Source: Candidatus Syntrophosphaera thermopropionivorans
GTDB taxonomy: Bacteria; Cloacimonadota; Cloacimonadia; Cloacimonadales; Cloacimonadaceae
NCBI RefSeq assembly: GCF_004353895.1
Contig: NZ_SMOG01000010.1
Span: 1-47,360 of the forward strand
DNA length: 47,360 nucleotides
Direction: 5' to 3'
The translations under genes were made by a program, and so were the position numbers. Shown here one piece after another: positions 27,495 to 36,712 of this stretch. Each line of letters starts with the position of its first letter. The stretch's first letter is position 1. The notes under the pieces were generated by a model that was not told where the DNA came from, ran no database searches, and saw only the letters and a program-made list of their open reading frames with translations.

Positions 27495-29519
27495 ATGCAT
27501 TTAAAAAAATGGTTTATTGTAACCCTTGTATCTCTCATAGCTATTACTACCCTTTGTGCTGATAATTTAGCCCCTGTAGAGGTTTCTAAACAGAACAGAA
27601 TAAATGAAACTGATATCTTAGCAGAATTTGATGGAGGAGTTATTACACGGGCTGACCTGGAAAAAAGAATTTCAATGCTTCCACCTAATGTCCAGGGAAG
27701 ATACAAAACAATGGAAGGACAAAAACAGGTTTTAGATGCGATTGCTATGGAAGAAGTTTTTGCTGCCAAAGCTATGCAACTAAAGCTGAATGAAGACCCC
27801 GAAGTCCTCGCTAATATTGAAGCAACAAAAAAACAGTATCTTATTCAGGAATTTTACAAAAGAAATATAACTGACCGGGTAGTGGTCACTGAAGAAGATA
27901 AACAACGCTACTATGAAGAAAATAAAAAATTGTTCTATGTAAATCCTAATATCACTGCCAATATTATTCAATTACCAGATGAAGAAACAGCTCTTCAAGC
28001 AATTCAGGAACTCCGTTCTGGGAAAAGTTTTGAAGAGGTTTCCAATCTTTATAATATAAATAATTATATAAAGAGTTTGAAGGGTGTGGTAAAAAATATC
28101 CGGCTAAATGGAAATATTCCTGGAATCGGTAATGATTATGAACTGGAAGACCTTATTGCTAAAGCACAACCCGATACAACAGCCATTCTTGGTCCTTATA
28201 AAACTACAACTGGATGGTATGTTTTCCGCGTTATAGATTATCAACCTGGTTATCAAAAAACCTATGAGGATGTTTATTCTGAACTGGAACAACGTGCTAA
28301 ACCAGAAGTGGAGAACCGTTTACTCAATGCTCTTATGAGTGATTTAAAGACCAAATATGCAGTGGTTGTTGATTCCACTCTCGTTAATCAGATTGATTTG
28401 AGAAATCCCTCTAAAAATAAAGATATTGAAGAAAAAGTCCTGGTCACTGCTTCTGAACCGGAATTGACGATTACAGTAAAATCCTTGCTGGATAGTTTTT
28501 CAAAACTTTCTCCTCAAGAACAACTCTTTTTCACTAAAGGCGGTGGAGCAAATCAATTTCTGGAACAAGAACTTATTCGCAACCTGCTTTATCTGGAGGC
28601 TAAAAATCAGAATTATGAAGAGTATCTAAAAGATAATGAAAATTATCAGCAGATGCAACGCTATTATATGCTCCAAAAAGCATATAAAATACTTGTGGTT
28701 GATTCCATTAAAATTGACAGTGAAGATACTCGTGCCTATTATGATGCACATATCAATGATTTTACTACTCCAGGCTATAGAACTATCCGGGTTCTCTGGT
28801 TTGATGATGAAAAAACTGCTGAGTCCGTTCGTAAAAAATATGCTCTTTACACTGCTTTTGATGATACTACAAGGATTAATAAATTAATTGAAAAAGAATC
28901 CAAAAAACCTAACTTATCAGTTTTAGACCATATATATAATAATGGCATAATTACTGGAATAGGACCCGATAAAGACTTTTGTGATATGGTCTGGAATAAT
29001 TCCATTGGATATATTAGTCCTGTGTTCAAAACTGCCCGAGGTGATATTGTCTTTTTCCAGATTATTGCAGAAACCCCAGCCCAAGTTAAATCTTTTACAG
29101 AAGTTGAACCCAGTATCTATAATATTCTTAGAAGAGATAGACAGATGGCGCAACAGGAAAAAGTGACCCGGGAACTGTACGAAGAGTTTCATATGGTTCT
29201 TTATCCAGAGCGAATTACACTTAAAGTCAATGCAGATGAACTCTTTAAAATGGCAGATGATGCCGCAAAAAGTCGCAATTTTAACGATGCTATTGCCATT
29301 TATGACCAGATAATCCAGCATTTTCCCAATGGTTCAGATGATTATCGTGCCTTTTTTATGAAGGCTTTCATCATCGCTGAGGAACTTAAAGATGAAGAAC
29401 GCGCTCTCCAGTTGTTTAAGGATTTCTTGAAAAAATATCCTCAAGGAGACCTGAATGAATCTGCTCAATTTATGATTGATGCTCTGGAAGGCAGAATTCA
29501 GTTGGAATTAGAAGAGTAA
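27495..29519 (+). CDS. SurA/PpiC-like periplasmic peptidyl-prolyl isomerase with C-terminal TPR-like region
   Basis: 674 residues with GAGGAG before the ATG. A signal peptide covers about 1-22. A SurA-N-like helical region follows (ILAEFDGGVITRADLEKRISMLP, LDAIAMEEVFAAKAMQL). Next is a parvulin-like domain (ITANIIQLPDEETALQAIQELRSGKSFEEVSNLYN, ILGPYKTTTGWYVFRVIDYQPGYQKTYEDV). A second, diverged parvulin-like region follows at about 400-540. The last ~100 residues look like TPR repeats (ADDAAKSRNFNDAIAIYDQIIQHFPNGSDDYRAFF). Such proteins chaperone outer-membrane proteins in the periplasm. It is divergent from the pilus operon and sits alone before a terminator, so a link to secretin or surface-protein folding is possible but unproven. 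Confidence 0.82.
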   Translation: MHLKKWFIVTLVSLIAITTLCADNLAPVEVSKQNRINETDILAEFDGGVITRADLEKRISMLPPNVQGRYKTMEGQKQVLDAIAMEEVFAAKAMQLKLNEDPEVLANIEATKKQYLIQEFYKRNITDRVVVTEEDKQRYYEENKKLFYVNPNITANIIQLPDEETALQAIQELRSGKSFEEVSNLYNINNYIKSLKGVVKNIRLNGNIPGIGNDYELEDLIAKAQPDTTAILGPYKTTTGWYVFRVIDYQPGYQKTYEDVYSELEQRAKPEVENRLLNALMSDLKTKYAVVVDSTLVNQIDLRNPSKNKDIEEKVLVTASEPELTITVKSLLDSFSKLSPQEQLFFTKGGGANQFLEQELIRNLLYLEAKNQNYEEYLKDNENYQQMQRYYMLQKAYKILVVDSIKIDSEDTRAYYDAHINDFTTPGYRTIRVLWFDDEKTAESVRKKYALYTAFDDTTRINKLIEKESKKPNLSVLDHIYNNGIITGIGPDKDFCDMVWNNSIGYISPVFKTARGDIVFFQIIAETPAQVKSFTEVEPSIYNILRRDRQMAQQEKVTRELYEEFHMVLYPERITLKVNADELFKMADDAAKSRNFNDAIAIYDQIIQHFPNGSDDYRAFFMKAFIIAEELKDEERALQLFKDFLKKYPQGDLNESAQFMIDALEGRIQLELEE

Positions 29520-29539
29520 TTTAAAAAACTTAATTTTAT

Positions 29540-29565
29540 AGCCCTGTTTCGGCAGGGCTTTTTTA
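29540..29565 (+). terminator. rho-independent terminator after the foldase gene
   Basis: AGCCCTG (29540-29546) and CAGGGCT (29553-29559) enclose a six-base loop and are followed by a T-run, 20 bases after the stop codon. Confidence 0.92.
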
Positions 29566-29689
29566 TTTGCTCTGCCTATAATTGTGCAGCTATATTGATT
29601 CTGAAAGAATAATATTTTAATTAGGTAGACAGCATTAAATCATTATAATAAGTTTACATTATGACAATAAGATTGCTATCTTTATTTTA

Positions 29690-29769
29690 TCCTATCTGTT
29701 ACCTGCCTCTCACTTAGCTTCTCCGTCAAGGAAGAGATAGGAAAGAGCTAAGAAAGAGCTAAGGGAGAA
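29690..29769 (-). repeat. dispersed hairpin element, copy B
   Basis: This is the inverted counterpart of the element at 9928-9978. On the plus strand CTCTCACTTAGC (29707-29718) faces GCTAAGGGAGAA (29758-29769), and TCCTATCTG (29690-29698) is the complement of the CAGATAGGA end of copy A. The AAAGAGCTAAG unit is doubled here (29742-29764). The rest of the gap between 29566 and 30020 is AT-rich and holds no gene. Confidence 0.5.
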
Positions 29770-29951
29770 TGTATATTTATTTGGAATATAAAGGGTTAAG
29801 AAAGTGGATTTAGCAAGGTTAATAACAGAATAGAATATATTATGACAATATTTATAACTTTATTATATCTGGAATCAATCAAAAATATACTATTTTTATA
29901 TTTTATATTTACCTTTTAATTGCCTATTTATCTATTGATTAGGGATTTGGA

Positions 29952-29972
29952 ATTGTCAATCTGATTGACAAT
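29952..29972. promoter_or_regulatory. perfect 9-base dyad upstream of the malic enzyme gene
   Basis: ATTGTCAAT, then CTG, then ATTGACAAT: a 21-base perfect inverted repeat ending 48 bases before the ATG at 30021. The position and symmetry suit a repressor or activator operator. The same half-sites occur, further apart, at 10096-10104 and 10141-10148. Confidence 0.45.
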
Positions 29973-30020
29973 ATTTACCATCCTGTTGAAAAGGAACTTA
30001 TTAAATTTTTGGATTATGAT

Positions 30021-31478
30021 ATGGAAAAATTGAAAACTGACCTTTCTAATTTAGAAGAATATTTTAATTGCAATTATAATGCGGAAAAAAGAGCATCAGC
30101 TCAGACTATTTTTCTTAAAAAATTAGCTGCGCTTTCACATCGTTATTATCATGGAAAGATGCAGACCTTGCCCAAAGTTGGAATCTGGAATTTTAATTGG
30201 TTCAATGTATGGTATACTCCTGGGGTTTCTTCTATCTCTACCACTATCCGTGATAATCCTGAGGAATCCTTTGAATTAAGCAATCGTGGGAACTTAGTTG
30301 CAATTGTAACAGATAGCACCAGAGTTTTAGGGGATGGAGATTGTGGAATATATGGTGGTTTAGGTGTGATGGAAGGTAAGGCAATGTTGATGAAATACCT
30401 GGGAGGTTTAGATGCCATCTCTCTCTGTGTTAATGACCGTGATGCGAAGGGCAACCCTGTTCCTGAAAAACTTATTGATTTTGTTAAGATGTTAGAACCC
30501 AGTATTGGAGCTGTTAATCTGGAAGATATTTCCCAACCAAACTGTTATTATGTTCTGGATGAATTACTTACTGGTTGTGAAATTCCAGTGTGGCATGACG
30601 ATGCACAGGGAACTGCCTGTGTAACTCTTGCTGGTTTAATTAATGCGTTAAAACTTGTAGATAAGAAGATTTTTGATATAAAAGTGGTACTTTATGGAGC
30701 AGGTGCTGCCAATACAACCATTGCTCGTTTTTTAATGAAAGAAGGATTAGACCCGGCAAATCTGATTATGTTTGATAGTAAGGGTGCTCTACATTCTGAT
30801 AGAGTGGATTTAGCAAATAATCCTGATAAATTTAGACAGTGGGATTTTGCCCAGAAGACCAATCCCAAGCATTATAATACTATGGAAGAAGCAATGAAAA
30901 AAGCTGATGTTCTGATATCTCTTTCCACTCCGGGACCTGATATAATAAAACCAGAATGGATTAAATTAATGGCAGAAAAACCCATTGTCTTCGCCTGTGC
31001 CAATCCTGTTCCTGAAATTTATCCTTATGCTGCAAAATCAGCTGGAGCTTTTATTGTTGCCACGGGAAGAGGAGATTTTCCTAATCAGATAAATAATTCC
31101 TTAGGTTTTCCTGGTATCTTAAAAGGAGCTTTAATGGTTCGTTCTCGGCACATAACAGATACAATGGCTATTAAAGCAGCTTATGCTCTTGCCACTTTTG
31201 CAGAGCAAAGAGGAATATCACCAGATAATATTATCCCTCAAATGGATGAAATAGATGTCTTTCCTTATGAAGCAGCAGAAGTCGCAAGCCAGGCAATGAA
31301 AGAAGGAGTTGCCAGGAGAACTAATAGTTATGAAGGTTTATATCAACAAGCCAGAACAGATATATTACAAGCTCGGGAGAACTGTCAGAAAATGATAAAA
31401 GATGGAAGTATCCCTCCTATTCCAGAAAAATTGATTGAGGAAGCATTACAATATACAAATAAGATGATTTCTAAATAA
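30021..31478 (+). CDS. malic enzyme (malate dehydrogenase, decarboxylating)
   Basis: 485 residues from the ATG at 30021, with GGAT six bases upstream. An in-frame TTG at 30009 would add four residues. It converts malate to pyruvate and CO2 with NAD or NADP. Visible motifs are YTPGVS with the catalytic Tyr, VAIVTDSTRVLGDGDCG, the Lys region GGLGVMEGKAMLMK, the metal-binding WHDDAQGTA, the Rossmann motif VVLYGAGAANTTIARF and CANPVPEIYPYAA, plus ATGRGDFPNQINNSLGFPG. Length and layout fit the short bacterial NAD-binding class. The gene is followed one base later by the membrane-protein gene. Cofactor preference cannot be read safely. Confidence 0.93.
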   Translation: MEKLKTDLSNLEEYFNCNYNAEKRASAQTIFLKKLAALSHRYYHGKMQTLPKVGIWNFNWFNVWYTPGVSSISTTIRDNPEESFELSNRGNLVAIVTDSTRVLGDGDCGIYGGLGVMEGKAMLMKYLGGLDAISLCVNDRDAKGNPVPEKLIDFVKMLEPSIGAVNLEDISQPNCYYVLDELLTGCEIPVWHDDAQGTACVTLAGLINALKLVDKKIFDIKVVLYGAGAANTTIARFLMKEGLDPANLIMFDSKGALHSDRVDLANNPDKFRQWDFAQKTNPKHYNTMEEAMKKADVLISLSTPGPDIIKPEWIKLMAEKPIVFACANPVPEIYPYAAKSAGAFIVATGRGDFPNQINNSLGFPGILKGALMVRSRHITDTMAIKAAYALATFAEQRGISPDNIIPQMDEIDVFPYEAAEVASQAMKEGVARRTNSYEGLYQQARTDILQARENCQKMIKDGSIPPIPEKLIEEALQYTNKMISK

Positions 31479-31479
31479 G

Positions 31480-32367
31480 ATGCAAAAACAGAAGAAGAAA
31501 AACAACCTGCGGGGGGTCCTTTCTTTTATTCTAAAGCTGGGTATTACTATCCTGATTATGTGGAGTATATTCAGCAAATTGAATTTAAGAGTAGTGGTCA
31601 GGGAATTTGTCACTCAACCAGTCTGGGTTATACTTGTTCTTATAGGAATTACTGTTCTGAGACACTGGGGACAATATCTAACCTGGAAATGGGCACTTCA
31701 AGTCAATCCCAATTATCATCCAGCTAAATATGAGATTTTCAATTCTTATATGATTGGACAGGCACTTCGTTTTGCCATTCCAGGAAGTTTTGGTATGATA
31801 GGTAAAATAGCTTTTGTACATAATGATAGTAAGATTAATTCTTTATATTCGTTTATTTTAGAGCGAATTTTTGTGACTTGGGTTTTGCTATTTTTTGCCA
31901 GTATGGCTCTGGTATTCGTAGATTTAGGTATTCCTTCCTGGATTTCCTGGCTCTTATTTTTAATATTTGATACTATGCCTTTCTGGATGTATTTCTTACT
32001 TTCTGTAGACCGACGTTTGAAAAAACTTCAATCAGGATATCTGAAATTAGCTCCTGCGATGGTCTTTGCCCAGATTGTTATTACTCTCCTAAATTATATA
32101 CAATACTGGATTTTATTGGAACAAGTGCAACCTGTCAGTTTCTGGGAAATTATGAATAGAATGTCTCTAAGCCATCTTGCCTATAGTATTCCCATCACTT
32201 TTGCGGGATTAGGAGTGAAAGAAAAATTGGCGATACCTCTGCTTTCTGATATCGGTTATCTTTCAGAAAATATTGTAAGTACTACTCTTATCATCTTTAT
32301 CATTCACGATGTGGCTGCTGCATTAATTGGAGCAGTGATATTTTTAAGAGTTAAAAGATCTAAATAG
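31480..32367 (+). CDS. LPG-synthase transmembrane / UPF0104 family membrane protein
   Basis: 295 residues with seven or so hydrophobic segments. The pattern fits the lysylphosphatidylglycerol synthase TM family: LKLGITILIMWSIFSKLN at the N terminus, AIPGSFGMIGKIAFVH in the middle, and SIPITFAGLGVKEKLAIPLL followed by a final helix pair. In that family the membrane domain acts as a flippase or lipid-associated part; the catalytic aminoacyl-transfer domain is absent here. The ATG is one base after the malic enzyme stop, with no clear ribosome site, suggesting translational coupling. The substrate is unknown. Confidence 0.7.
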   Translation: MQKQKKKNNLRGVLSFILKLGITILIMWSIFSKLNLRVVVREFVTQPVWVILVLIGITVLRHWGQYLTWKWALQVNPNYHPAKYEIFNSYMIGQALRFAIPGSFGMIGKIAFVHNDSKINSLYSFILERIFVTWVLLFFASMALVFVDLGIPSWISWLLFLIFDTMPFWMYFLLSVDRRLKKLQSGYLKLAPAMVFAQIVITLLNYIQYWILLEQVQPVSFWEIMNRMSLSHLAYSIPITFAGLGVKEKLAIPLLSDIGYLSENIVSTTLIIFIIHDVAAALIGAVIFLRVKRSK

Positions 32368-32377
32368 ATATTATTAT

Positions 32378-33676
32378 ATGCCTGAGATTAAAATAATTGG
32401 AGCAGGTTTAGCAGGAAGTGAAGCTGCCTTATACCTTGCAGATAAGGGTTGGAAAGTTAAGCTTTATGAGATGAGACCTGCGAAAATGACTCCTGCTCAT
32501 CAAACTGGATATCCAGCAGAACTGGTTTGTAGTAATTCTCTAAAATCCACCCTTTTAGACACACCTGCTGGGTTGCTTAAAGAGGAACTTCATCTGCTCG
32601 GTTCAAAACTTTTACCTGTAGCTGAAAGCTGTGCAGTCTCTGCGGGACATTCTCTGGCGGTAGATCGTAATTTGTTTGCCCAAAAGATTAACGATGAAAT
32701 AATTCACCATCCTAATATTGAATTTATTCGTGAGGAAATAACCACTCTTCCAACGGAGTTAAGTATTCTGGCAACAGGACCCTTAACTTCTGATAATCTT
32801 ATTCAGGAGCTCCAATCCGTGGTCGGTTCGGCTCATCTTTATTTCTATGATGCAATTGCTCCTATTGTCTCAGCTGATAGTCTAAATACGGATAAAATTT
32901 ACTTGAAAGATAGATATGATAAAGGTGAGCCAGATTATCTAAATTGTCCATTTACTGAAGAGGAATACTACCATTTTGTGGAGGCTTTATTAACTGGTGA
33001 AAAACATAAACCGCATTCCTTTGAAAATGAAATGACTGAGGCTAAGCTAAAGTTCTATGAGAATTGTATACCTATTGAAGAGCTTGCCCGAAGAGGGAAA
33101 GATACCTTGAGATTCGGGGTTATGAGACCTATAGGACTGGAAAAAGAAGGTAAAACCCCCTTTGCTGTTCTGCAATTGCGTCCTGAAAATAAGGAACATA
33201 CCGCCTATAATTTAGTCGGTTGTCAGACTATGCTTCGTTATTCTGAACAAAAAAGAATATTCCGACTCATTCCAGGCTTAGAAAAAGCAGAATTTTTACG
33301 CTATGGTTCACTGCATCGCAATAGTTACCTTAATGCTCCCGCAGTACTAAATCCCGAGCTCAATCTTAAGAATGCACCTCATATATATGTGGCTGGACAA
33401 CTAAGCGGTGTGGAAGGTTATGTGGAATGTATTGCTTCAGGACTCTTGGTTGCTAAGATTATTTCAGAAGGTTTAGCTATGCTTCCTCCAGAAACGATTA
33501 CTGGTCAAATCTGGCGTCGTTTAATTGATACCTCTATCAAGAATTTTCAACCCGTAAATGCTAATTTTGGTCTCCTTCCTGCTCTATATAATCCTCTGCG
33601 AGACAAAAAACAAAAGAAGTTAGCTCTTTCAGAAAGAAGTATTAAAGCTTTGAAAGATTTCTTGGATAATAAGTGA
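32378..33676 (+). CDS. trmFO: TrmFO, folate-dependent tRNA uracil-54 C5-methyltransferase
   Basis: 432 residues, the normal length. It makes ribothymidine at position 54 of tRNA using methylenetetrahydrofolate and FADH2. Evidence: the FAD motif IIGAGLAGSEAALYL at the N terminus, EMRP.KMTPAHQT, ELVCSNSLKS with the conserved Cys at residue 51, ENCIPIEELARRGKDTLRFGVMRPIGL, GCQTMLRYSEQKRIFRLIPGL and HVAGQLSGVEGYVE-like VAGQLSGVEGYVECIASG. The ATG is ten bases after the preceding stop. It probably shares the transcript from the malic enzyme gene. Confidence 0.96.
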   Translation: MPEIKIIGAGLAGSEAALYLADKGWKVKLYEMRPAKMTPAHQTGYPAELVCSNSLKSTLLDTPAGLLKEELHLLGSKLLPVAESCAVSAGHSLAVDRNLFAQKINDEIIHHPNIEFIREEITTLPTELSILATGPLTSDNLIQELQSVVGSAHLYFYDAIAPIVSADSLNTDKIYLKDRYDKGEPDYLNCPFTEEEYYHFVEALLTGEKHKPHSFENEMTEAKLKFYENCIPIEELARRGKDTLRFGVMRPIGLEKEGKTPFAVLQLRPENKEHTAYNLVGCQTMLRYSEQKRIFRLIPGLEKAEFLRYGSLHRNSYLNAPAVLNPELNLKNAPHIYVAGQLSGVEGYVECIASGLLVAKIISEGLAMLPPETITGQIWRRLIDTSIKNFQPVNANFGLLPALYNPLRDKKQKKLALSERSIKALKDFLDNK

Positions 33677-33684
33677 TTGTGTTA

Positions 33685-33712
33685 TTGACATAAAAATATG
33701 ATTTGAGCTAAT
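33685..33712 (+). promoter_or_regulatory. promoter candidate for hflX
   Basis: TTGACA (33685-33690) is followed after 16 bases by GCTAAT (33707-33712). The -35 is perfect and the -10 matches four of six bases. It lies between trmFO and the hflX ATG at 33733. Confidence 0.35.
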
Positions 33713-33732
33713 GACTTTCAGGAGTTAAAAAT

Positions 33733-35061
33733 ATGCTGGATGAAGAGAAAGATTATCTGGTAGAAGAATTTGATAATGAACCAGATACCTGGGAAAAAGG
33801 AGAGGAAGAGGAAAAGACTGCTTTTCTGGCTACTCTGGCTACCCGTGGTGAAAAGGAATCAGAAACTGAAGCCAGCTTAAATGAACTGGGAAAACTGGCT
33901 AAAACTGCTGGTATCGCTGTGTTGGGCAAATATACACAAAAGCGTGAAAATCCTGAGAGTAGCACCTATTTTGGAAAAGGTTTTCTGGAAGAATTGAGTA
34001 GAAAGATGCATCAGAATAATGCCGATTTCTTGATTGTTAATGATGAATTAACTCCAGTCCAGGCAAGAAACATTGAAAATGATTATGGTATTAAAGTGCT
34101 GGATAGGACAGAAATCATTCTTTCTATTTTTCATCAACATGCTCATACCAAAGAAGCAAAATTGCAGGTTCGTTTAGCGGAATTACAATATCAGCTTCCT
34201 CGTTTGCGAAGACAATCTGAAAATTATGACCAAGAACATGGCACTGTCCGTTCCCGTGGTGGTTCAGCTTCCCGTGGAATGGGGGAAAAACAGATAGAAG
34301 TTGATAAAAGAATCATTAAAGATAATATTCGCAAAATCAAACAGGCTATTGCGGAAATATCCAAGAATAAAGAAACTCAACGGAAACAACGAGAAAAGAG
34401 TAAGAAAATCTGTCTGGTAGGTTATACTAATGCAGGGAAATCAACCCTTTTTAATGCATTGACGGAAGCAGGAGTTCTGGTAGAAGACAAGCTCTTTGCC
34501 ACGCTGGATTCTACCACCCGTCAATTAAAGCTTTCTACTTCCTTTCCTGTCGTTATCTCTGATACAGTTGGGTTCATCTCTCGTCTTCCACATCAATTAG
34601 TTGCATCTTTTACTGCTACTTTGATGGAAGTTGAAGATGCAGACCTTTTACTTCACATAGTAGACCTTTCCGATGAACGCTATGAATATTACATTGAACA
34701 GGTGCAATCAGTGCTAAAAGAAATTGGAGCTGATAACATTCCTCAGATACTGGTTTTTAATAAGATAGATTTAGTTGATTCTATCCAATTAAATCTTGCT
34801 AAAAAGAGATATCCCGATGCCATATTTATTTCAGCCTTGAATAAAAGCCACCTTGAAGACCTTCTGCAAAAAGTGGAAGAGAAACTTTTTCAGAACAGAC
34901 TCTATCAGATGTTTTTGCCTTACGATAAGGGTTCGCTGGCATCGCTTTTACACGAGATTGGTGATATCAAAAAAGAAGAATATCAAGCAGATGGTATCTT
35001 TCTGGAAGCCATTATAAATCAAGAAGATTTACATTACTTTCAGGACTATCTGTTGACATAA
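33733..35061 (+). CDS. hflX: GTPase HflX
   Basis: 442 residues with CAGGAG before the ATG. The N-terminal HflX domain has the conserved run ending YFGKGFLEEL and VLDRTEIILSIFHQHAHTKEAKLQVRLAELQYQLPRL, then the Gly/Arg-rich segment SRGGSASRGMGEKQIEVDKR. The G domain follows: G1 GYTNAGKS near residue 230, G2 in ATLDSTTR, G3 DTVGF and G4 NKID. HflX binds the large ribosomal subunit and rescues or splits stalled ribosomes under stress in known bacteria. It has an unusually acidic N-terminal ~25 residues. Confidence 0.96.
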   Translation: MLDEEKDYLVEEFDNEPDTWEKGEEEEKTAFLATLATRGEKESETEASLNELGKLAKTAGIAVLGKYTQKRENPESSTYFGKGFLEELSRKMHQNNADFLIVNDELTPVQARNIENDYGIKVLDRTEIILSIFHQHAHTKEAKLQVRLAELQYQLPRLRRQSENYDQEHGTVRSRGGSASRGMGEKQIEVDKRIIKDNIRKIKQAIAEISKNKETQRKQREKSKKICLVGYTNAGKSTLFNALTEAGVLVEDKLFATLDSTTRQLKLSTSFPVVISDTVGFISRLPHQLVASFTATLMEVEDADLLLHIVDLSDERYEYYIEQVQSVLKEIGADNIPQILVFNKIDLVDSIQLNLAKKRYPDAIFISALNKSHLEDLLQKVEEKLFQNRLYQMFLPYDKGSLASLLHEIGDIKKEEYQADGIFLEAIINQEDLHYFQDYLLT

Positions 35062-35075
35062 AACTCTGTTGTTAA

Positions 35076-35100
35076 TAAGCAGTATTATAGTTACTGCTTA
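35076..35100 (+). terminator. perfect hairpin after hflX, possible terminator
   Basis: TAAGCAGTA (35076-35084) and TACTGCTTA (35092-35100) enclose a seven-base loop, 15 bases after the hflX stop. No T-run follows, so termination is uncertain. Confidence 0.4.
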
Positions 35101-35137
35101 CATAATTAAAATAATGATTTTATGACTAACATTGATA

Positions 35138-35335
35138 ATGTTTATAGAAGAAAGATTGATGCCAGTGAGTGAAACAATAATTACTGCTGATGAACATAAA
35201 GCTTACTTTGAAGAAGAGGTTATAAGCTTTTATAGATTACTGGTTGAATATATAAAAGATAGCTCTATAATATCAACATTTGAAGTGTATGATGCCACGG
35301 ACTACTGGAATGAAATTATGAAAGAGGTATTTTAA
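35138..35335 (+). CDS. small hypothetical protein
   Basis: 65 residues in the gap between hflX and the CoA-transferase genes. The sequence is acidic and amphipathic (HKAYFEEEVISFYRLLVEYIKDSS, YDATDYWNEIMKEVF), more protein-like than the chance frames elsewhere. It has no strong ribosome site. The start could also be TTG 35132 or ATG 35159. No family recognised. Confidence 0.3.
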   Translation: MFIEERLMPVSETIITADEHKAYFEEEVISFYRLLVEYIKDSSIISTFEVYDATDYWNEIMKEVF

Positions 35336-35405
35336 ACGAGACACTGGAAAAGTAAGTGGAAAAAATAAAGGTTTTTGATAAAAGACAAATATAAAGGAGA
35401 CAATT

Positions 35406-36068
35406 ATGTTTCAATTGATTAGCGCAGAAGAAGCAGCTGCGATGATTAAACCTCACAGTCGTATTGCATTAGGTGGATTTTTAGCGGTTGGGACTCCTGA
35501 AACCATCCTTGATGCTATTGTTGAAGCTGGTATCAATAATCTGCATATTATTGCTATCACTTCCGATTATATTGGCAAAGGTATTGGCAAACTGGTGGAT
35601 GCGCATCTGGTGAAAAGCGTCCAAGTTTCTCATATGGGCACAAACAAAAATATTCAGGACCAGGTTAATTCCGGAGAAATTCAGTCCGAACTTATTCCTC
35701 AGGGCACTTTAATGGAAAGGGTTCGTGCTTTTGGTGCAGGTCTCGGAGGTGTTCTCACTCCTACAGGTTTAGGCACCATAGTAGCTGAAGGAAAACAAAT
35801 AATTAATGTGGATGGCAAAGATTATTTATTAGAGCCAGCTATAGCAAGCGATTTTGCCCTGATAAGAGCGCATAAAGCTGATAAAGCAGGTAATCTTATA
35901 TATCGTAAAACCGCTCGTAATGGCAATCCTGTTATGGCTATGGCAGGAAAAATCACTATTGCTGAAGTGGATGAAATTTTAGAAGATGAATATATAGACC
36001 CTGAAGCAGTGATAACTCCTGGGGTATTTGTCAATTATATAGTTTTAAGCAAAGAGGGGAGAAAATGA
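35406..36068 (+). CDS. 3-oxoacid/acetate CoA-transferase, subunit A
   Basis: 220 residues with AAAGGAG before the ATG. It matches the AtoD/ScoA-type alpha subunit: SRIALGGFLAVGTPETILDAIVEAG, then SHMGTNKNIQDQVNSGEIQSELIPQGTLMERVRAFGAGLGGVLTPTGLGT, and the YLLEPAIASDFALIRAHKADKAGNLIYRKTARN stretch. The pair moves CoA between short-chain acids and acyl-CoAs. Together with malic enzyme this fits amino-acid or organic-acid fermentation. The ATG of subunit B overlaps its stop. Substrate choice (acetoacetate, butyrate, propionate) is not readable. Confidence 0.9.
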   Translation: MFQLISAEEAAAMIKPHSRIALGGFLAVGTPETILDAIVEAGINNLHIIAITSDYIGKGIGKLVDAHLVKSVQVSHMGTNKNIQDQVNSGEIQSELIPQGTLMERVRAFGAGLGGVLTPTGLGTIVAEGKQIINVDGKDYLLEPAIASDFALIRAHKADKAGNLIYRKTARNGNPVMAMAGKITIAEVDEILEDEYIDPEAVITPGVFVNYIVLSKEGRK

Positions 36069-36712
36069 CTAACGATAAACGCACTCATATTGGAAAACGT
36101 GTAGCACAAGAACTGCTGGATGGAGACTATGTCAATCTGGGCATAGGTTTACCCACTGAAGCAGCCAATCATATTCCAGAAGGAAGAAAGGTGGTCTTTC
36201 AATCAGAAAATGGCATTATGGGAGTTGGTCCTGCTCCAGCAGAAGGACAAGAAGATAAGGATATGATTAATGCTGGTGGCGGTTATATTACTGCTGTTCC
36301 AGGTGCTTCTTTCTTTGATTCTGCCACCAGTTTTGCCATAATTCGCGGTAAACATATTGATGTTACCGTACTTGGTGCATTGCAAGTAGACCAGGAAGGA
36401 AATCTGGCGAACTGGATGATTCCAGGAAAACTTATCCCTGGTATGGGTGGGGCAATGGACCTCGTGACAGGAGCTAAAAAAGTTATTGTTGCTATGGAAC
36501 ATTGTGATAAGCACGGCAATCCAAAAATTTTAAAAAAGTGTAACCTTCCTCTAACTGCTCCTCATTGTGTGAATCTTATCATTACTGAAATGGCTGTTAT
36601 AGAGGTCACTCCTCAAGGTTTATTGCTCAAAGAAATTACTGAAGGATATACCCTGGAGGAAGTACTTAAAGCAACAGAAGCTGAATTAATTGTCCCTGAT
36701 AGTCTTAAATAG
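36065..36712 (+). CDS. 3-oxoacid/acetate CoA-transferase, subunit B
   Basis: 215 residues, starting at an ATG that overlaps the stop of subunit A by four bases. The catalytic Glu is in the SENGIMGVGPAP motif, which forms the CoA thioester in this family. Other family segments are YVNLGIGLPTEAANHIPEG, INAGGGYITAVPGASFFDSATSFAIIRGKHIDVTVLGALQVD and MDLVTGAKKVIVAMEH. It acts as a heteromeric cytoplasmic enzyme with the preceding gene. Confidence 0.92.
   Translation: MTNDKRTHIGKRVAQELLDGDYVNLGIGLPTEAANHIPEGRKVVFQSENGIMGVGPAPAEGQEDKDMINAGGGYITAVPGASFFDSATSFAIIRGKHIDVTVLGALQVDQEGNLANWMIPGKLIPGMGGAMDLVTGAKKVIVAMEHCDKHGNPKILKKCNLPLTAPHCVNLIITEMAVIEVTPQGLLLKEITEGYTLEEVLKATEAELIVPDSLK

Noticed and set aside
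35053-35061. TTGACA at the very end of hflX as a promoter
   Set aside because: It encodes the last residues and stop, and no acceptable -10 follows at 16-18 bases.
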